Below are positions 7,798 through 14,438 of a stretch of DNA of 24,397 nucleotides, piece by piece. Within the stretch, counting starts at the first letter, position 1. Every line of letters begins with the position of its first letter. The notes beneath the pieces are model-generated. The model saw nothing but the letters and a program-made list of their open reading frames with translations, did no database searches and had not been told where the DNA came from. Both the position numbers and the translations under genes were made by a program. This DNA is from JBEKZQ01 sp049509675 (GTDB lineage Bacteria; Planctomycetota; Planctomycetia; Pirellulales; Thermoguttaceae). The stretch lies in contig JBEKZQ010000127.1 in the NCBI GenBank assembly GCA_049509675.1, forward strand, positions 1-24,397. Direction: 5' to 3'.

Positions 7798-8579
7798 TTA
7801 GTACGTCAGTCCGCCGCGGAGCACGACCGCGTCGTGCGGCGTGAAGTCCGGCGCGCCGCTGTCGAAACTGATCCGCCGGCCGAAGACGTAGCCGACCTCC
7901 AGCCGCGAGCTGATGGCGTGCAACACCTTGTGCTCGACGCCCAGCAGGACGCGATAGTCGCGATAGCTGAAGACGTCGTCGTCGCCGGCCCGCCGGATGG
8001 CCCACGTGCCGCCCCCCAATTCGCCGGCCAGGTAGAGCCAGTCCTGCACTTCGTCGCTGACCACGCCGCCCAGAAAGAGGCGGTGGGCAAGCTTCGGTCG
8101 GGGAAAGCCAGCCCCGGGGCCACGCCCAGGTCCAGGCCCAAACGCGGCGAGACCTGGCTCATCCAGCGAAACTGGGTGTAAATGTCATAGACCCTGGGCG
8201 GCAGATCGGTGCCCGCCGGACCGTCCAGGAAGTGGGCGGCAACACCGGGCGTAATCAACAGCGGCGAGGTCGGCGTGGGGCAGGGCAGGCCGAAAACGGC
8301 CCGGAGTTGCACGTCCTCGTTGCCGTAGCCGGCGTCGCCATTGCGGGGCAGGTAGGCGTCGTCGAACAACAGCTTTTGAAAAACACCCGGCCGCGCGTCG
8401 CGCGGCAGCTCCGGCTCCGGCGGCTGTGGCGGCGGCCCAGGCGGGGGCGGAACAACTTGCACGGGCGGCGCCGGTTGCGGCGGACCGGCACCAGGCAAAA
8501 GCTCCTGGGCCCCCAACGGCATGGAAGCGGCCGCAATGAGGCACACCAGATACACTGCGGTTTCTTGCAACTTCCGCAT
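7798..8579 (-). pseudogene. Decayed outer-membrane barrel-like paralogue (frameshift plus internal deletion)
   Basis: ATG at 8579 begins a signal peptide (residues 1-24, ending LGAQ), followed by a Pro-rich linker. The body parallels the upstream gene: YLPRNGDAGYGNEDVQLRAVF versus YFPRNSDSGLGINDAELSATF, and LLITPGVAAHFLDGP versus LLLTPGFAAHFWDGP. Homology leaves this frame at 8100-8103 and continues in another: RPKLAHRLFLGG, then GELGGGTWAIRR, matching NPKYTQRL and GDYGGGTWTIKR, to a stop at 7798 after RGGLTY. Adding one C to the C4 run restores a single frame. In addition, about 60 residues present in the paralogue between LDFRIGVY and DLLFPNPK are absent. Two lesions make true decay more likely than a single sequencing error. 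Confidence 0.8.
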
Positions 8580-8592
8580 TCTCGCCTGCTAA

Positions 8593-8768
8593 GCCGGATT
8601 ATTCATCAAAATGTAGGGTGGGTCGAGCAAACCGTTGTACTGGTGGGGCTTCGGTTGCTTGCCGCCCTACTCTCGACTCTAGACCCTCGACCCTCGACTC
8701 TAGGTCGGTTTGCGAGACCCACCATCGGCTTACGCGACCTTGACCCACCCTACGTCAATAATCCGGGC
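8593..8768. repeat. Element A, copy 1 (176 bp, terminal inverted repeats)
   Basis: The left end GCCGGATTATTCA and TGTAGGGTGGGTC is mirrored by the right end GACCCACCCTACGT and AATAATCCGGGC. Inside, a second palindrome pairs AGCAAACCG with CGGTTTGC and TGGTGGGGC with GACCCACCA. The centre (about 8666-8702) is low-complexity TCGACTCTAGACCC-type sequence, different from copy 2. It fills the gap between the two barrel genes. Its last base is part of the stop codon of the upstream gene. Confidence 0.9.
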
Positions 8769-9913
8769 TAATAGGCTAGGCCGGCGCGAAGGAAGACGGT
8801 GCCGTTGGGACTATACGTGGAGGGATTGCCGCCGCGGTACACCAGTTCCCGATCGAAAGCGTAGCCGACCTCCATCAAGCCGTTCAGGCCCGAGCCCGAC
8901 AGACGCTTGAAGTCCAGGCCCAAGGCGATGCGGATGTCGTTGTAGTCGACCTGGTCGAGCTCGCCGGCGACTGCACCCGTGCTACGCTTGATGGTCCAGG
9001 TGCCGCCGCCGTAATCGCCCGAGAAGTACCACCACCAATCGGTGCAGCCGACCGTGGCCAGGCGTTGCGTGTACTTCGGGTTGGGGAAGAGCAGGTCGAT
9101 GCGCGTGTCGGGGTTGGGCGTCCACACGATGCCGCCTGCCGGCAGCATCTTGACGCGAACGCGGTCCAGGTACCATACGCCGGCCTTGATGCGGACCTCC
9201 GGGGCGTACCCCATTACGGCCATCGCCTTGGCCGTGTAGCGGAGGCTGTCTTCTTCGAACTTCTTGAAATCGGAATAGACGCCGATGCGGAAGTCGAGCT
9301 CGGTCGAGAGCCAGTTGTTGAGGATCGGATTCCAGGCCGCGTCGAGATAGGCGTCGTACGTCTCCGGCGGCATGTCGGCCGACGGCGTGCCGGAGGCGCT
9401 CGGACCGTCCCAGAAATGGGCGGCGAAGCCGGGCGTGAGCAACAGCGGCGTCTGCGGACTATAGAGCAGCGGAACGGTGAAGGTGGCCGACAGTTCGGCG
9501 TCGTTGATCCCCAGCCCCGAATCGCTGTTGCGCGGGAAGTAGTGGTAGTCGAAGCGGACTTCCTGCAAGGCGCGGTACATGCGGGCGAAGGCGTCGGCCG
9601 TGTAGCTCGGATACAAGTACTGCCCGGGAGCCACAACATACGGATCTTGCGGCGGCACGATCGGGGCGGGCACCAGTGCTGGGGCGGCGGCGCCCGGCGT
9701 CCCATAGGGATCCCACGTCGGGGGGGGCGGCTGGATGCCCCCGTTCAGCGTGGCCACCGGCGGTTGCCCATAGACCAGCGGCGCGGGAGCCGGCGCCATC
9801 GGGGCCACGGGCGTGGGAAACTCGATCCGTTGTTGACCCTGCGCAACAACGGCCGCGAGCGCGCAAATCGCGGCAGGCACGGCAGATAACAGCTTTCTTG
9901 CGAATCTGGCCAA
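8768..9913 (-). CDS. Putative outer-membrane beta-barrel protein
   Basis: 381 residues starting at TTG 9913. No in-frame ATG exists before an upstream stop, and TAGGGAC precedes it at a usable distance. Residues 1-26 are a signal peptide (ending VAQG), then a Pro/Ala-rich linker to ~90. Residues ~110-381 show alternating polar/hydrophobic strands rich in aromatics, glycine-bounded turns (GDYGGGTWTIKR), and a C-terminal strand TVFLRAGLAY ending in an aromatic residue, as outer-membrane proteins do. The neighbouring downstream gene is a decayed paralogue. No conserved catalytic residues are seen; a structural or transport role in the outer membrane is inferred. Family name not recognised. Confidence 0.75.
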   Translation of the reverse strand: MARFARKLLSAVPAAICALAAVVAQGQQRIEFPTPVAPMAPAPAPLVYGQPPVATLNGGIQPPPPTWDPYGTPGAAAPALVPAPIVPPQDPYVVAPGQYLYPSYTADAFARMYRALQEVRFDYHYFPRNSDSGLGINDAELSATFTVPLLYSPQTPLLLTPGFAAHFWDGPSASGTPSADMPPETYDAYLDAAWNPILNNWLSTELDFRIGVYSDFKKFEEDSLRYTAKAMAVMGYAPEVRIKAGVWYLDRVRVKMLPAGGIVWTPNPDTRIDLLFPNPKYTQRLATVGCTDWWWYFSGDYGGGTWTIKRSTGAVAGELDQVDYNDIRIALGLDFKRLSGSGLNGLMEVGYAFDRELVYRGGNPSTYSPNGTVFLRAGLAY

Positions 9914-10010
9914 CGGTCGGTCCCTATCGATTGTCTGGGCTCACGCTTTGGGCATCTTCCATATCCGGGATGCGGGGGGCGTGTCAAGGTCAACTGGCCG
10001 TGCAGAAGGA

Positions 10011-10062
10011 GGGAGGGTGGGATTGGGGGTTGAAAGAGGGATTGGGGATTAGGGACTAGGGA
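10011..10062 (+). other. Two adjacent G-quadruplex-capable tracts
   Basis: 10011-10029 reads GGGAGGGTGGGATTGGGGG: four G tracts with loops of 1, 1 and 3 bases, a strong quadruplex pattern. 10038-10062 adds GGG, GGGG, GGG, GGG separated by 3-4 bases. They lie between the divergent barrel and biotin-ligase genes, on the coding strand of the latter, 51-102 bases before its start. Confidence 0.6.
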
Positions 10063-10114
10063 TTAGAATCAAAGACCCAAGTCCCGGTATTCTTCCTAAT
10101 CCCTAATCCCTAAT
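10041..10114. repeat. Inverted heptamer repeat spanning the biotin-ligase start
   Basis: A left arm of GGGATTA-type units (10041-10066) faces a right arm of CCTAAT-type units (10095-10114), with about 28 bases between. The same heptamer forms the tandem array at 3024-3050. The right arm includes the first bases of the start codon at 10113, so the initiation region could be folded into the stem. Confidence 0.75.
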
Positions 10115-10880
10115 GACTCCACCCCTCGACCTGCCCCAGATCCGCCGCGAGACGTTCTGCGCCACCGTCGAGTATCATCCCGTGCTCACGTCAACCAACG
10201 ATCGGGCCCGGGAGCTTGCCGCGGACGGTTGCCCGTTGCCACTGCTGGTCGTGGCGGCCCAGCAGACGGCCGGCCGCGGCCGGGGCGGCAATCGCTGGTG
10301 GACCGGACCGGGCGGCCTGGCCTTCAGCCTCTTGCTGCCTCCGCAGCCGGAAAGACCCTCGCCGCTGATCTCTCTAGCCGCAGCCGTGGCCGTGGTGCAA
10401 ACCCTCGCGCCGCTGGCGCCGCAGGCGGCGATGGGGATCCATTGGCCCAACGACGTCTATGTTGCCGGGCGAAAACTCTCGGGAATCCTCGTCGAGGTAC
10501 TCGGCGACGGCCGGCCGATCGTGGGCATCGGCGTGAACGTGAACAATTCGTCAGCCGACGCGCCGGAGGAACTACGGCCGCGAGTCGCTACCCTCCGCGA
10601 CCTCACCGCCCGAACGCACGACTTGACCGCGATCCTCATCGATCTCGTCCAGCACCTGGCCGGGAGTTTTCAGCAGCTATCGACCGACGCGCGTCGGATC
10701 ACGGCCCGGGCGGATGAACTTTGTTTGCGGAGAGGAGAACTGTTGCGTGCGGAGGCCGCTGGGGGGCCCGTTTCCGGCCGGTGCCTGGGAATCGCCGCCG
10801 ACGGCGCCCTGCGCCTGGAAACTGCGGAGGGAGAACGCGCGATCTACTCGGGCGTCGTGCGTTCCACATGCAGCGGGTAG
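10113..10880 (+). CDS. birA: Biotin--[acetyl-CoA-carboxylase] ligase, class I (no HTH)
   Basis: 255 residues. It activates biotin to biotinyl-AMP and attaches it to the lysine of carboxyl-carrier proteins in the cytoplasm. Motifs: STND at ~28, the biotin/ATP loop GRGRGGNRWWTGPGGLAFS at ~54-72, HWPNDVYVAGRKLSGILVE at ~111-129 with the catalytic Lys, and GIGVNVNNS at ~143. The C-terminal SH3-like domain ends at SGVV. The N-terminal DNA-binding domain of bifunctional BirA is absent, so no repressor role is expected. The only reasonable start is the ATG at 10113, which lies inside a heptamer repeat and has no Shine-Dalgarno sequence. Confidence 0.93.
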   Translation: MTPPLDLPQIRRETFCATVEYHPVLTSTNDRARELAADGCPLPLLVVAAQQTAGRGRGGNRWWTGPGGLAFSLLLPPQPERPSPLISLAAAVAVVQTLAPLAPQAAMGIHWPNDVYVAGRKLSGILVEVLGDGRPIVGIGVNVNNSSADAPEELRPRVATLRDLTARTHDLTAILIDLVQHLAGSFQQLSTDARRITARADELCLRRGELLRAEAAGGPVSGRCLGIAADGALRLETAEGERAIYSGVVRSTCSG

Positions 10881-10905
10881 CCGGCCTTGCAACGAATGAT
10901 TCGGC

Positions 10906-11169
10906 TCACTTCCCCCCCGCGACAAGGCGATCATACTCCGCGTGCGACCCGATCCAGACCCACACGAGATCGATCCCGCTTTCGACCGCCAGCGCCCGGT
11001 AATGCAGTCCTACGCGTACCGACCAGAACCGCCCCACCTTCTTAAAGTGCAGCGAAGGATGGCTCGGATCCACGCGTAGCAGGCCGAAGCATCGATCCGC
11101 GGACTGCCGCACCGTGGCGGGCAGCGCATTGTAGCACGCCCAAAAGCGCGCGGTGGCGCGGTGCCTCAT
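10906..11169 (-). CDS. RelE/ParE-superfamily toxin
   Basis: 87 residues. The fold signature is helix-helix then strands: FWACYNALPATVRQSADRCFGLL, then LHFKKVGRFWSVRVGLHYRALAVE, then DLVWVWIGSHAEYDRLV. The KKVGRFWSVRVGLHYRALA block and the final H-x-x-Y are typical of RelE/HigB-like ribosome-dependent mRNA interferases. Its ATG overlaps the stop of the upstream gene by four bases (ATGA), the usual antitoxin-first arrangement. It converges on the biotin-ligase gene with 25 bases between the two stops. The exact target is not predictable from this. Confidence 0.82.
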   Translation of the reverse strand: MRHRATARFWACYNALPATVRQSADRCFGLLRVDPSHPSLHFKKVGRFWSVRVGLHYRALAVESGIDLVWVWIGSHAEYDRLVAGGK

Positions 11170-11366
11170 AGGTCGGTGCAGCGGCCTTCGCTTATGGCGC
11201 GCAGCCCCTCCTCCGCGAGCCAGTCAAGCTGGCCTGCCGCCATGTCCTCGGCCATCTGGCGGTCCCAAAGCTCGGCGTCGAAGGCGGCGAACCACTGCCG
11301 CAGGGCGGCGAGGTCTTGTGGCCCCAGGTTACGGATAGCTTGTTCGATCTCGTCCACGGTGCTCAT
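11166..11366 (-). CDS. Cognate small antitoxin
   Basis: 66 acidic residues, predicted all-helical: IEQAIRNLGPQDLAALRQWFAAFDAELWDRQM, then DMAAGQLDWLAEEGLRAI. Small proteins with this 'L..F..WF..fD...WD.q...D...G.LD.LA.EA' pattern regularly precede RelE-type toxins; I do not recall a family number. It has no obvious DNA-binding domain. The stop overlaps the toxin start (ATGA), so the two are translationally coupled. No Shine-Dalgarno sequence precedes the ATG, and the predicted -10 box is only six bases away. Confidence 0.75.
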   Translation of the reverse strand: MSTVDEIEQAIRNLGPQDLAALRQWFAAFDAELWDRQMAEDMAAGQLDWLAEEGLRAISEGRCTDL

Positions 11367-11372
11367 ACTGTT

Positions 11373-11401
11373 ATACTACCGGCCGGGAGGACCCGATGCA
11401 A
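11373..11401 (-). promoter_or_regulatory. Promoter of the toxin-antitoxin operon, predicted leaderless
   Basis: On the minus strand TTGCAT (11401-11396), a 17-base spacer and TAGTAT (11378-11373). The expected transcription start, about 7 bases downstream, falls on the A of the antitoxin ATG at 11366. An alternative -10, TATAAC at 11375-11370, would put the start inside the gene. Confidence 0.5.
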
Positions 11402-11468
11402 CAACGAGCTTTTCATACTTTGGCCTTACTTGACGCCCCGGCACGTTGTGGGTAGAAGGAGATCCGGT

Positions 11469-11584
11469 AATCACGAAAACCCGAAAGGACGAAAGCCCGA
11501 AAAGCGAACGGGGAAGGACGTACAGCCGCCGGTGACGATCAGCTTTTTCTTTCGGGGTTTCGGCGTCTTCGGGTTTTCGTGATT
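11469..11584. repeat. Element F, 116-bp inverted repeat with 17-bp perfect ends
   Basis: AATCACGAAAACCCGAA (11469-11485) is exactly mirrored by TTCGGGTTTTCGTGATT (11568-11584). Inner segments (GACGAAAGCCCGAAAAGC and CTTTTTCTTTCGGGGTTTCGG) pair imperfectly. It occupies most of the 311-base gap between the toxin-antitoxin operon and the ABC transporter. The remaining gap (11402-11468) shows nothing. Confidence 0.85.
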
Positions 11585-11624
11585 CCTTTCCTCGTCGAGA
11601 CGACTTCCGAACCCGTTTTCTTGC

Positions 11625-11630
11625 TACAAT
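11625..11630 (+). promoter_or_regulatory. Candidate -10 box of the ABC exporter operon
   Basis: TACAAT lies 47 bases before the GTG start at 11678. The -35 region is poor (ACTTCC 16 bases upstream). It sits just outside element F, so it is the most likely promoter for the two exporter genes, but support is weak. Confidence 0.3.
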
Positions 11631-11677
11631 CTCTGCAATTGAGACTGTTCCCTTCGCAATCTCTACGAGGACCAACG

Positions 11678-12376
11678 GTGGAAGCAGCGGCGCCATTTAT
11701 CGAAACGCGTGCGGTGGTGCGTAGGTACCGCGTCGGCCCTGCCGACGTGTACGCCGTCCATGACGTCGATCTGCGCGTGGCGGCGGGAGAATTCGTGGCC
11801 GTGCTGGGCGTGAGCGGCTCGGGGAAATCGACCCTCCTGCACCTGCTGGGCGGGCTCGATACGCCCACTTCCGGCACCGTGCTGGTCCACGGCCACGACC
11901 TGGCTGCCATGCCGGCCCGCCAACGCACCATCTATCGCCGCACCGTCGTCGGCTTCATCTTCCAGTCGTACTACCTGGTGCCGGGGCTGACGGCCGTGGA
12001 GAACATCGGCCTGGCCCTGACCTTTCAAGGTGTCTTCGGCAAACAGCGGGAGCAACTTGCCGCCGACGCCATCCGCCTGGTGGGCCTGGAGCATCGCGCG
12101 GGCCATCGCCCCAACCAACTCAGCGGCGGCGAGCAGCAGCGGGTGGCGATCGCCCGGGCGATCGTCCATCGCCCCCGCTTGTTGCTGGCCGATGAGCCGA
12201 CCGGCAACCTGGACCGGGCCACGGCTGCGGAAGTGGTGGCCGTGATCCGCCAGGTACACCGGGAGTTGGGAACCACGGTCGTGATGGTCACGCACGACGA
12301 GGAGATGGCCGCCCGCATCGCCAACCGCGTCCTGCACCTCCGCGATGGACGCCTGGAATCGGTGGAAGCCACATGA
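11678..12376 (+). CDS. ABC transporter ATPase, LolD/MacB type
   Basis: 232 residues from GTG 11678, chosen because GAGGA lies about 8 bases upstream and this gives the normal family length; an in-frame ATG at 11579 adds residues encoded by element F. Walker A GVSGSGKS at 44-51, Q-loop FIFQSYYLVPGLTAVEN, signature LSGGEQQR at 148-155, Walker B LLLADEP with D172/E173, and the switch His206 in VTHD. The sequence after the signature (RVAIARAIVHRP, EPTGNLD) is that of the LolD/MacB/FtsE group. It powers the permease encoded next, with which it overlaps by four bases (ATGA). The substrate may be a lipoprotein, a peptide or an antibiotic; none can be chosen here. Confidence 0.92.
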   Translation: MEAAAPFIETRAVVRRYRVGPADVYAVHDVDLRVAAGEFVAVLGVSGSGKSTLLHLLGGLDTPTSGTVLVHGHDLAAMPARQRTIYRRTVVGFIFQSYYLVPGLTAVENIGLALTFQGVFGKQREQLAADAIRLVGLEHRAGHRPNQLSGGEQQRVAIARAIVHRPRLLLADEPTGNLDRATAAEVVAVIRQVHRELGTTVVMVTHDEEMAARIANRVLHLRDGRLESVEAT

Positions 12377-13668
12377 TGAGGATTTTGCGGATTGCCGGAT
12401 TTGCCTTGGAGGGATTGCGTCGCAACCCGCTCCGCGTGACGCTAACCACGGTGGGAGTAACGATCGCCGGCGCGGCCCTGGTCTCCTTGATGGCCCTGGC
12501 CTTGGGGATCCAGCGACAGGTCGAGGCGCCGTTCAAGGCCCTGGGGTTGTTGAACAACATTCAGGTCAAACCGAAGGACAATCCCGGGGCCAGAAATGCC
12601 CCGCCGCTGGACGACGACGCCTTGGCACGGATCGAGAAGCTGCCCGGCGTGGCGGTCGCCTATCCCGACGTGCATCTGAAGGGCATCAAGGTCCGTCACG
12701 GCAACAAGGAGGAGACCGCCATCGGTGCGGCAGTGCCCCGCGAGGTCGGCCTGCTGGGCGTGGAGGAGGAGTTCTTGGTGGCCGGCCGATTCTTCGACGA
12801 AGGATCGCAGCCGGAGGCGATCCTCGGCGCGCGGTTGCTCCCCGGTCTGGGCTTCAAGACGCCGCAGGAGGCCGTCGGGGCCCAAGTCACCTTGGAGGCC
12901 GCCGGCCTGGCGCCCACCTCCGAGAAGTCCTTTGACGTAAAGCGCACGAAGCTCGTCGTGACGGTGGTCGGCGTGTACGATGCCCCGCCCCTGCTCCCCA
13001 GTCCCGCACACAGCGGCATCCTCCTGCCGGTGGAACTGATGAAGCAGATCCCGGGCTTGTATTTCGAGTCGGCCTGGAACCGGCTGAAGGCCGGCATTAC
13101 GGGCGTGGCGCCCGGCTACGCCAGCGCCACGGTCCGCGTGCGCGACCCCGCCGACCTGACCGCCGTTGCGCGGCAGGTGGAGAAGATGGGCTTTTCCGCC
13201 CGCACCATGCTTTCCCGCCTGCAAGGAATGCGGAAATTCTTCATCGCCGTGCAGTTATTGTTGACGCTGGTCGGCAGCGTGGCCATGCTCATCGCCGCAT
13301 TGGGGATCGTCAATACGCTCTTGATGTCGGTCCTGGAGCGATACCAGGAGATCGGCATTTGCAAGGCCATCGGCGCCTCGGACGGCGACGTGTTCGTGCT
13401 GTTCCTGACCGAGGCCGGCATGATCGGATTATTGGGCGGCATTAGCGGATTGGCCCTCGGCTCCCTGGTCTGCTGGGGGCTGGGAGCGGCGGCCGACTTC
13501 TACGCCCGCAGCCAGGACGTGACGCAACACCTCGACTTGTTCGCCTTTCCGCCCTGGCTGTTGGCGGCCACGGTGCTGTTTGCGATCGTGGTCAGCATGG
13601 TGGCCGGGATCTATCCGGCGTTGCGGGCGGCCCGGGTCGATCCGATCCGCGCCTTGCGGTCGCAATGA
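12373..13668 (+). CDS. ABC permease, MacB/LolCE (FtsX) family
   Basis: 431 residues with the MacB topology: one membrane helix at ~23-47, a periplasmic MacB_PCD-like domain (~60-280), then three helices at ~289-318, ~346-372 and ~393-418. The FtsX core is clear: ALGIVNTLLMSVLERYQEIGICKAIGASDGDVFVLFLTEA, and the end GIYPALRAARVDPIRALR. Its start overlaps the ATPase stop, so the two are coupled. No membrane-fusion (HlyD-like) partner or outer-membrane channel is adjacent, unlike a full MacAB system, so it may act alone in the inner membrane. Confidence 0.9.
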   Translation: MMRILRIAGFALEGLRRNPLRVTLTTVGVTIAGAALVSLMALALGIQRQVEAPFKALGLLNNIQVKPKDNPGARNAPPLDDDALARIEKLPGVAVAYPDVHLKGIKVRHGNKEETAIGAAVPREVGLLGVEEEFLVAGRFFDEGSQPEAILGARLLPGLGFKTPQEAVGAQVTLEAAGLAPTSEKSFDVKRTKLVVTVVGVYDAPPLLPSPAHSGILLPVELMKQIPGLYFESAWNRLKAGITGVAPGYASATVRVRDPADLTAVARQVEKMGFSARTMLSRLQGMRKFFIAVQLLLTLVGSVAMLIAALGIVNTLLMSVLERYQEIGICKAIGASDGDVFVLFLTEAGMIGLLGGISGLALGSLVCWGLGAAADFYARSQDVTQHLDLFAFPPWLLAATVLFAIVVSMVAGIYPALRAARVDPIRALRSQ

Positions 13669-13707
13669 AGGGCAACGTTTCGGCCCGTTGGGCCTTGTCG
13701 GTCGTCT

Positions 13708-13979
13708 GGCGCCACTGGCTTGCCAGTGTTCTTGCGATCAATCAGGTGGCTTTTCCGGCCAAGTGAACCGGCGCGAAAGCACGGGCCCGGATTATTCACA
13801 AAAATGTAGGGTGGGTCGAGCAAACCGTGGTACTGGTGGGGCTTCGGTCGCTTGCCGCCGGTCTGATTCGTTTACCGGGTGCGGAGCAGAGTTTCGTCGG
13901 TTTGCGAGCCCCACCATAATGTTGCGCGACCTTGACCCACCTTACGTGAATAATCCGGGCTGGCGGAGCCAGTGGCACC
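13708..13979. repeat. Element C, copy 1, interrupted by element A
   Basis: It starts 40 bases after the permease stop with GGCGCCACTGG, CTTGCCAGTG and CTTGCGATCAATCAGG, and ends with GGCGGAGCCAGTGGCACC. The reverse complement of the left part (CTGATTGATCGCAAGAACA, then GCCAGTGGCGCC) matches the right part of copy 2 at 18510-18543 in the other orientation. Bases 13785-13960 are a whole element A. Confidence 0.75.
13785..13960. repeat. Element A, copy 2 (176 bp)
   Basis: Ends GCCCGGATTATTCAC and GTGAATAATCCGGGC form perfect 15-base terminal inverted repeats, followed inward by TGTAGGGTGGGTC and GACCCACCTTACG. Same length and arms as copy 1 (8593-8768), with a different centre (about 13860-13895). 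It lies within a C element and supplies the 3' end of the small minus-strand gene. Confidence 0.9.
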
Positions 13980-14132
13980 TCGCGTTTCCACCACGCCGAT
14001 CTGCACGTTGGGGAAACGGACGTGATAGTGATCCAACAACGCAGCCAGGATGTCGCCAATCGACTGCGGCTCGCCGCCCCGCTGGCCGGGTTTCACGACG
14101 GGGGTCTTGATAGCCTGAATACGATTCGCCAT
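13872..14132 (-). CDS. Small gene of unknown function with a repeat-derived C-terminus
   Basis: 86 residues. ATG 14132 has GGGAGG 7 bases upstream and a near-consensus promoter at 14158-14185, so expression is likely. Residues 1-50 are unique: basic MANRIQAIKTPVVKPGQ, then a helical SIGDILAALLDHYHVRF and PNVQIGVVETR. The SIGDIL..LL part vaguely recalls DciA/DUF721 starts, but I would not assign it. From residue ~51 the frame runs through the right arm of element C and into element A (GATGSASPDYSRK onward) and stops at 13872 inside A. The original C-terminus was therefore probably replaced by the insertions. Confidence 0.6.
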   Translation of the reverse strand: MANRIQAIKTPVVKPGQRGGEPQSIGDILAALLDHYHVRFPNVQIGVVETRGATGSASPDYSRKVGQGRATLWWGSQTDETLLRTR

Positions 14133-14157
14133 AACAATGCCTCCCTATACGTGTTCC

Positions 14158-14185
14158 ATTGTACACATTAGTATACGCATGTCAA
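14158..14185 (-). promoter_or_regulatory. Near-consensus promoter of the small minus-strand gene
   Basis: TTGACA (14185-14180), a 16-base spacer and TACAAT (14163-14158) on the minus strand, one mismatch from consensus overall. The spacer contains the palindrome GTATAC, and TGTACA overlaps the -10 box. Both could serve as operator half-sites. Confidence 0.7.
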
Positions 14186-14286
14186 CTACATTGGTTCGGG
14201 AATTTTTGGCAAAGCCGTTGCCCTCCACCATTAGTGGGGTTGGCGGAAGGCGGTCCCCCTGGCGTTCACGTCAGCGCATGGTCAAA

Positions 14287-14400
14287 ATAGGGCGTCGAAG
14301 GGGACAGTTCCATGTTCTCGGTCAACGGCTGGTTGGCCAACGCATCGTCGTTCTGCCGAAAAATGGACCAGTCCCCAGTGTGGGGTCAAGATAGCCCTAT
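14287..14400. repeat. Element H, 114-bp imperfect inverted repeat
   Basis: Outer arms ATAGGGC (14287-14293) and GCCCTAT (14394-14400). Next in are GGGGACAGTTCCAT (14300-14313) and ATGGACCAGTCCCC (14363-14376), pairing at 12 of 14 positions. The inner part holds GGTTGGCCAACG. It lies 38 bases before the fucose isomerase gene. The rest of the 306-base gap (14186-14286) shows no gene or motif I can name. Confidence 0.6.
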
Positions 14401-14438
14401 ACGTCGCACACGATCTTCCACGGCAAGCGGAGCATGAC

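Noticed and set aside
8593..8768. Element A as a protein-coding region
   Set aside because: Open frames through it (with HPTYVNNPG-like peptides) recur only because the repeat recurs; they have no ribosome site.
10906..11366. HigBA-type pair with a DNA-binding antitoxin
   Set aside because: The antitoxin precedes the toxin, and it shows no helix-turn-helix of the Xre type.
11678..13668. A complete MacAB-TolC antibiotic exporter
   Set aside because: Only the ATPase and permease are present; no membrane-fusion or outer-membrane component is nearby.
14186..14438. Riboswitch or leader peptide before the fucose isomerase gene
   Set aside because: The structure there is explained by the inverted repeat H; no conserved riboswitch core or Shine-Dalgarno-led small ORF was seen.
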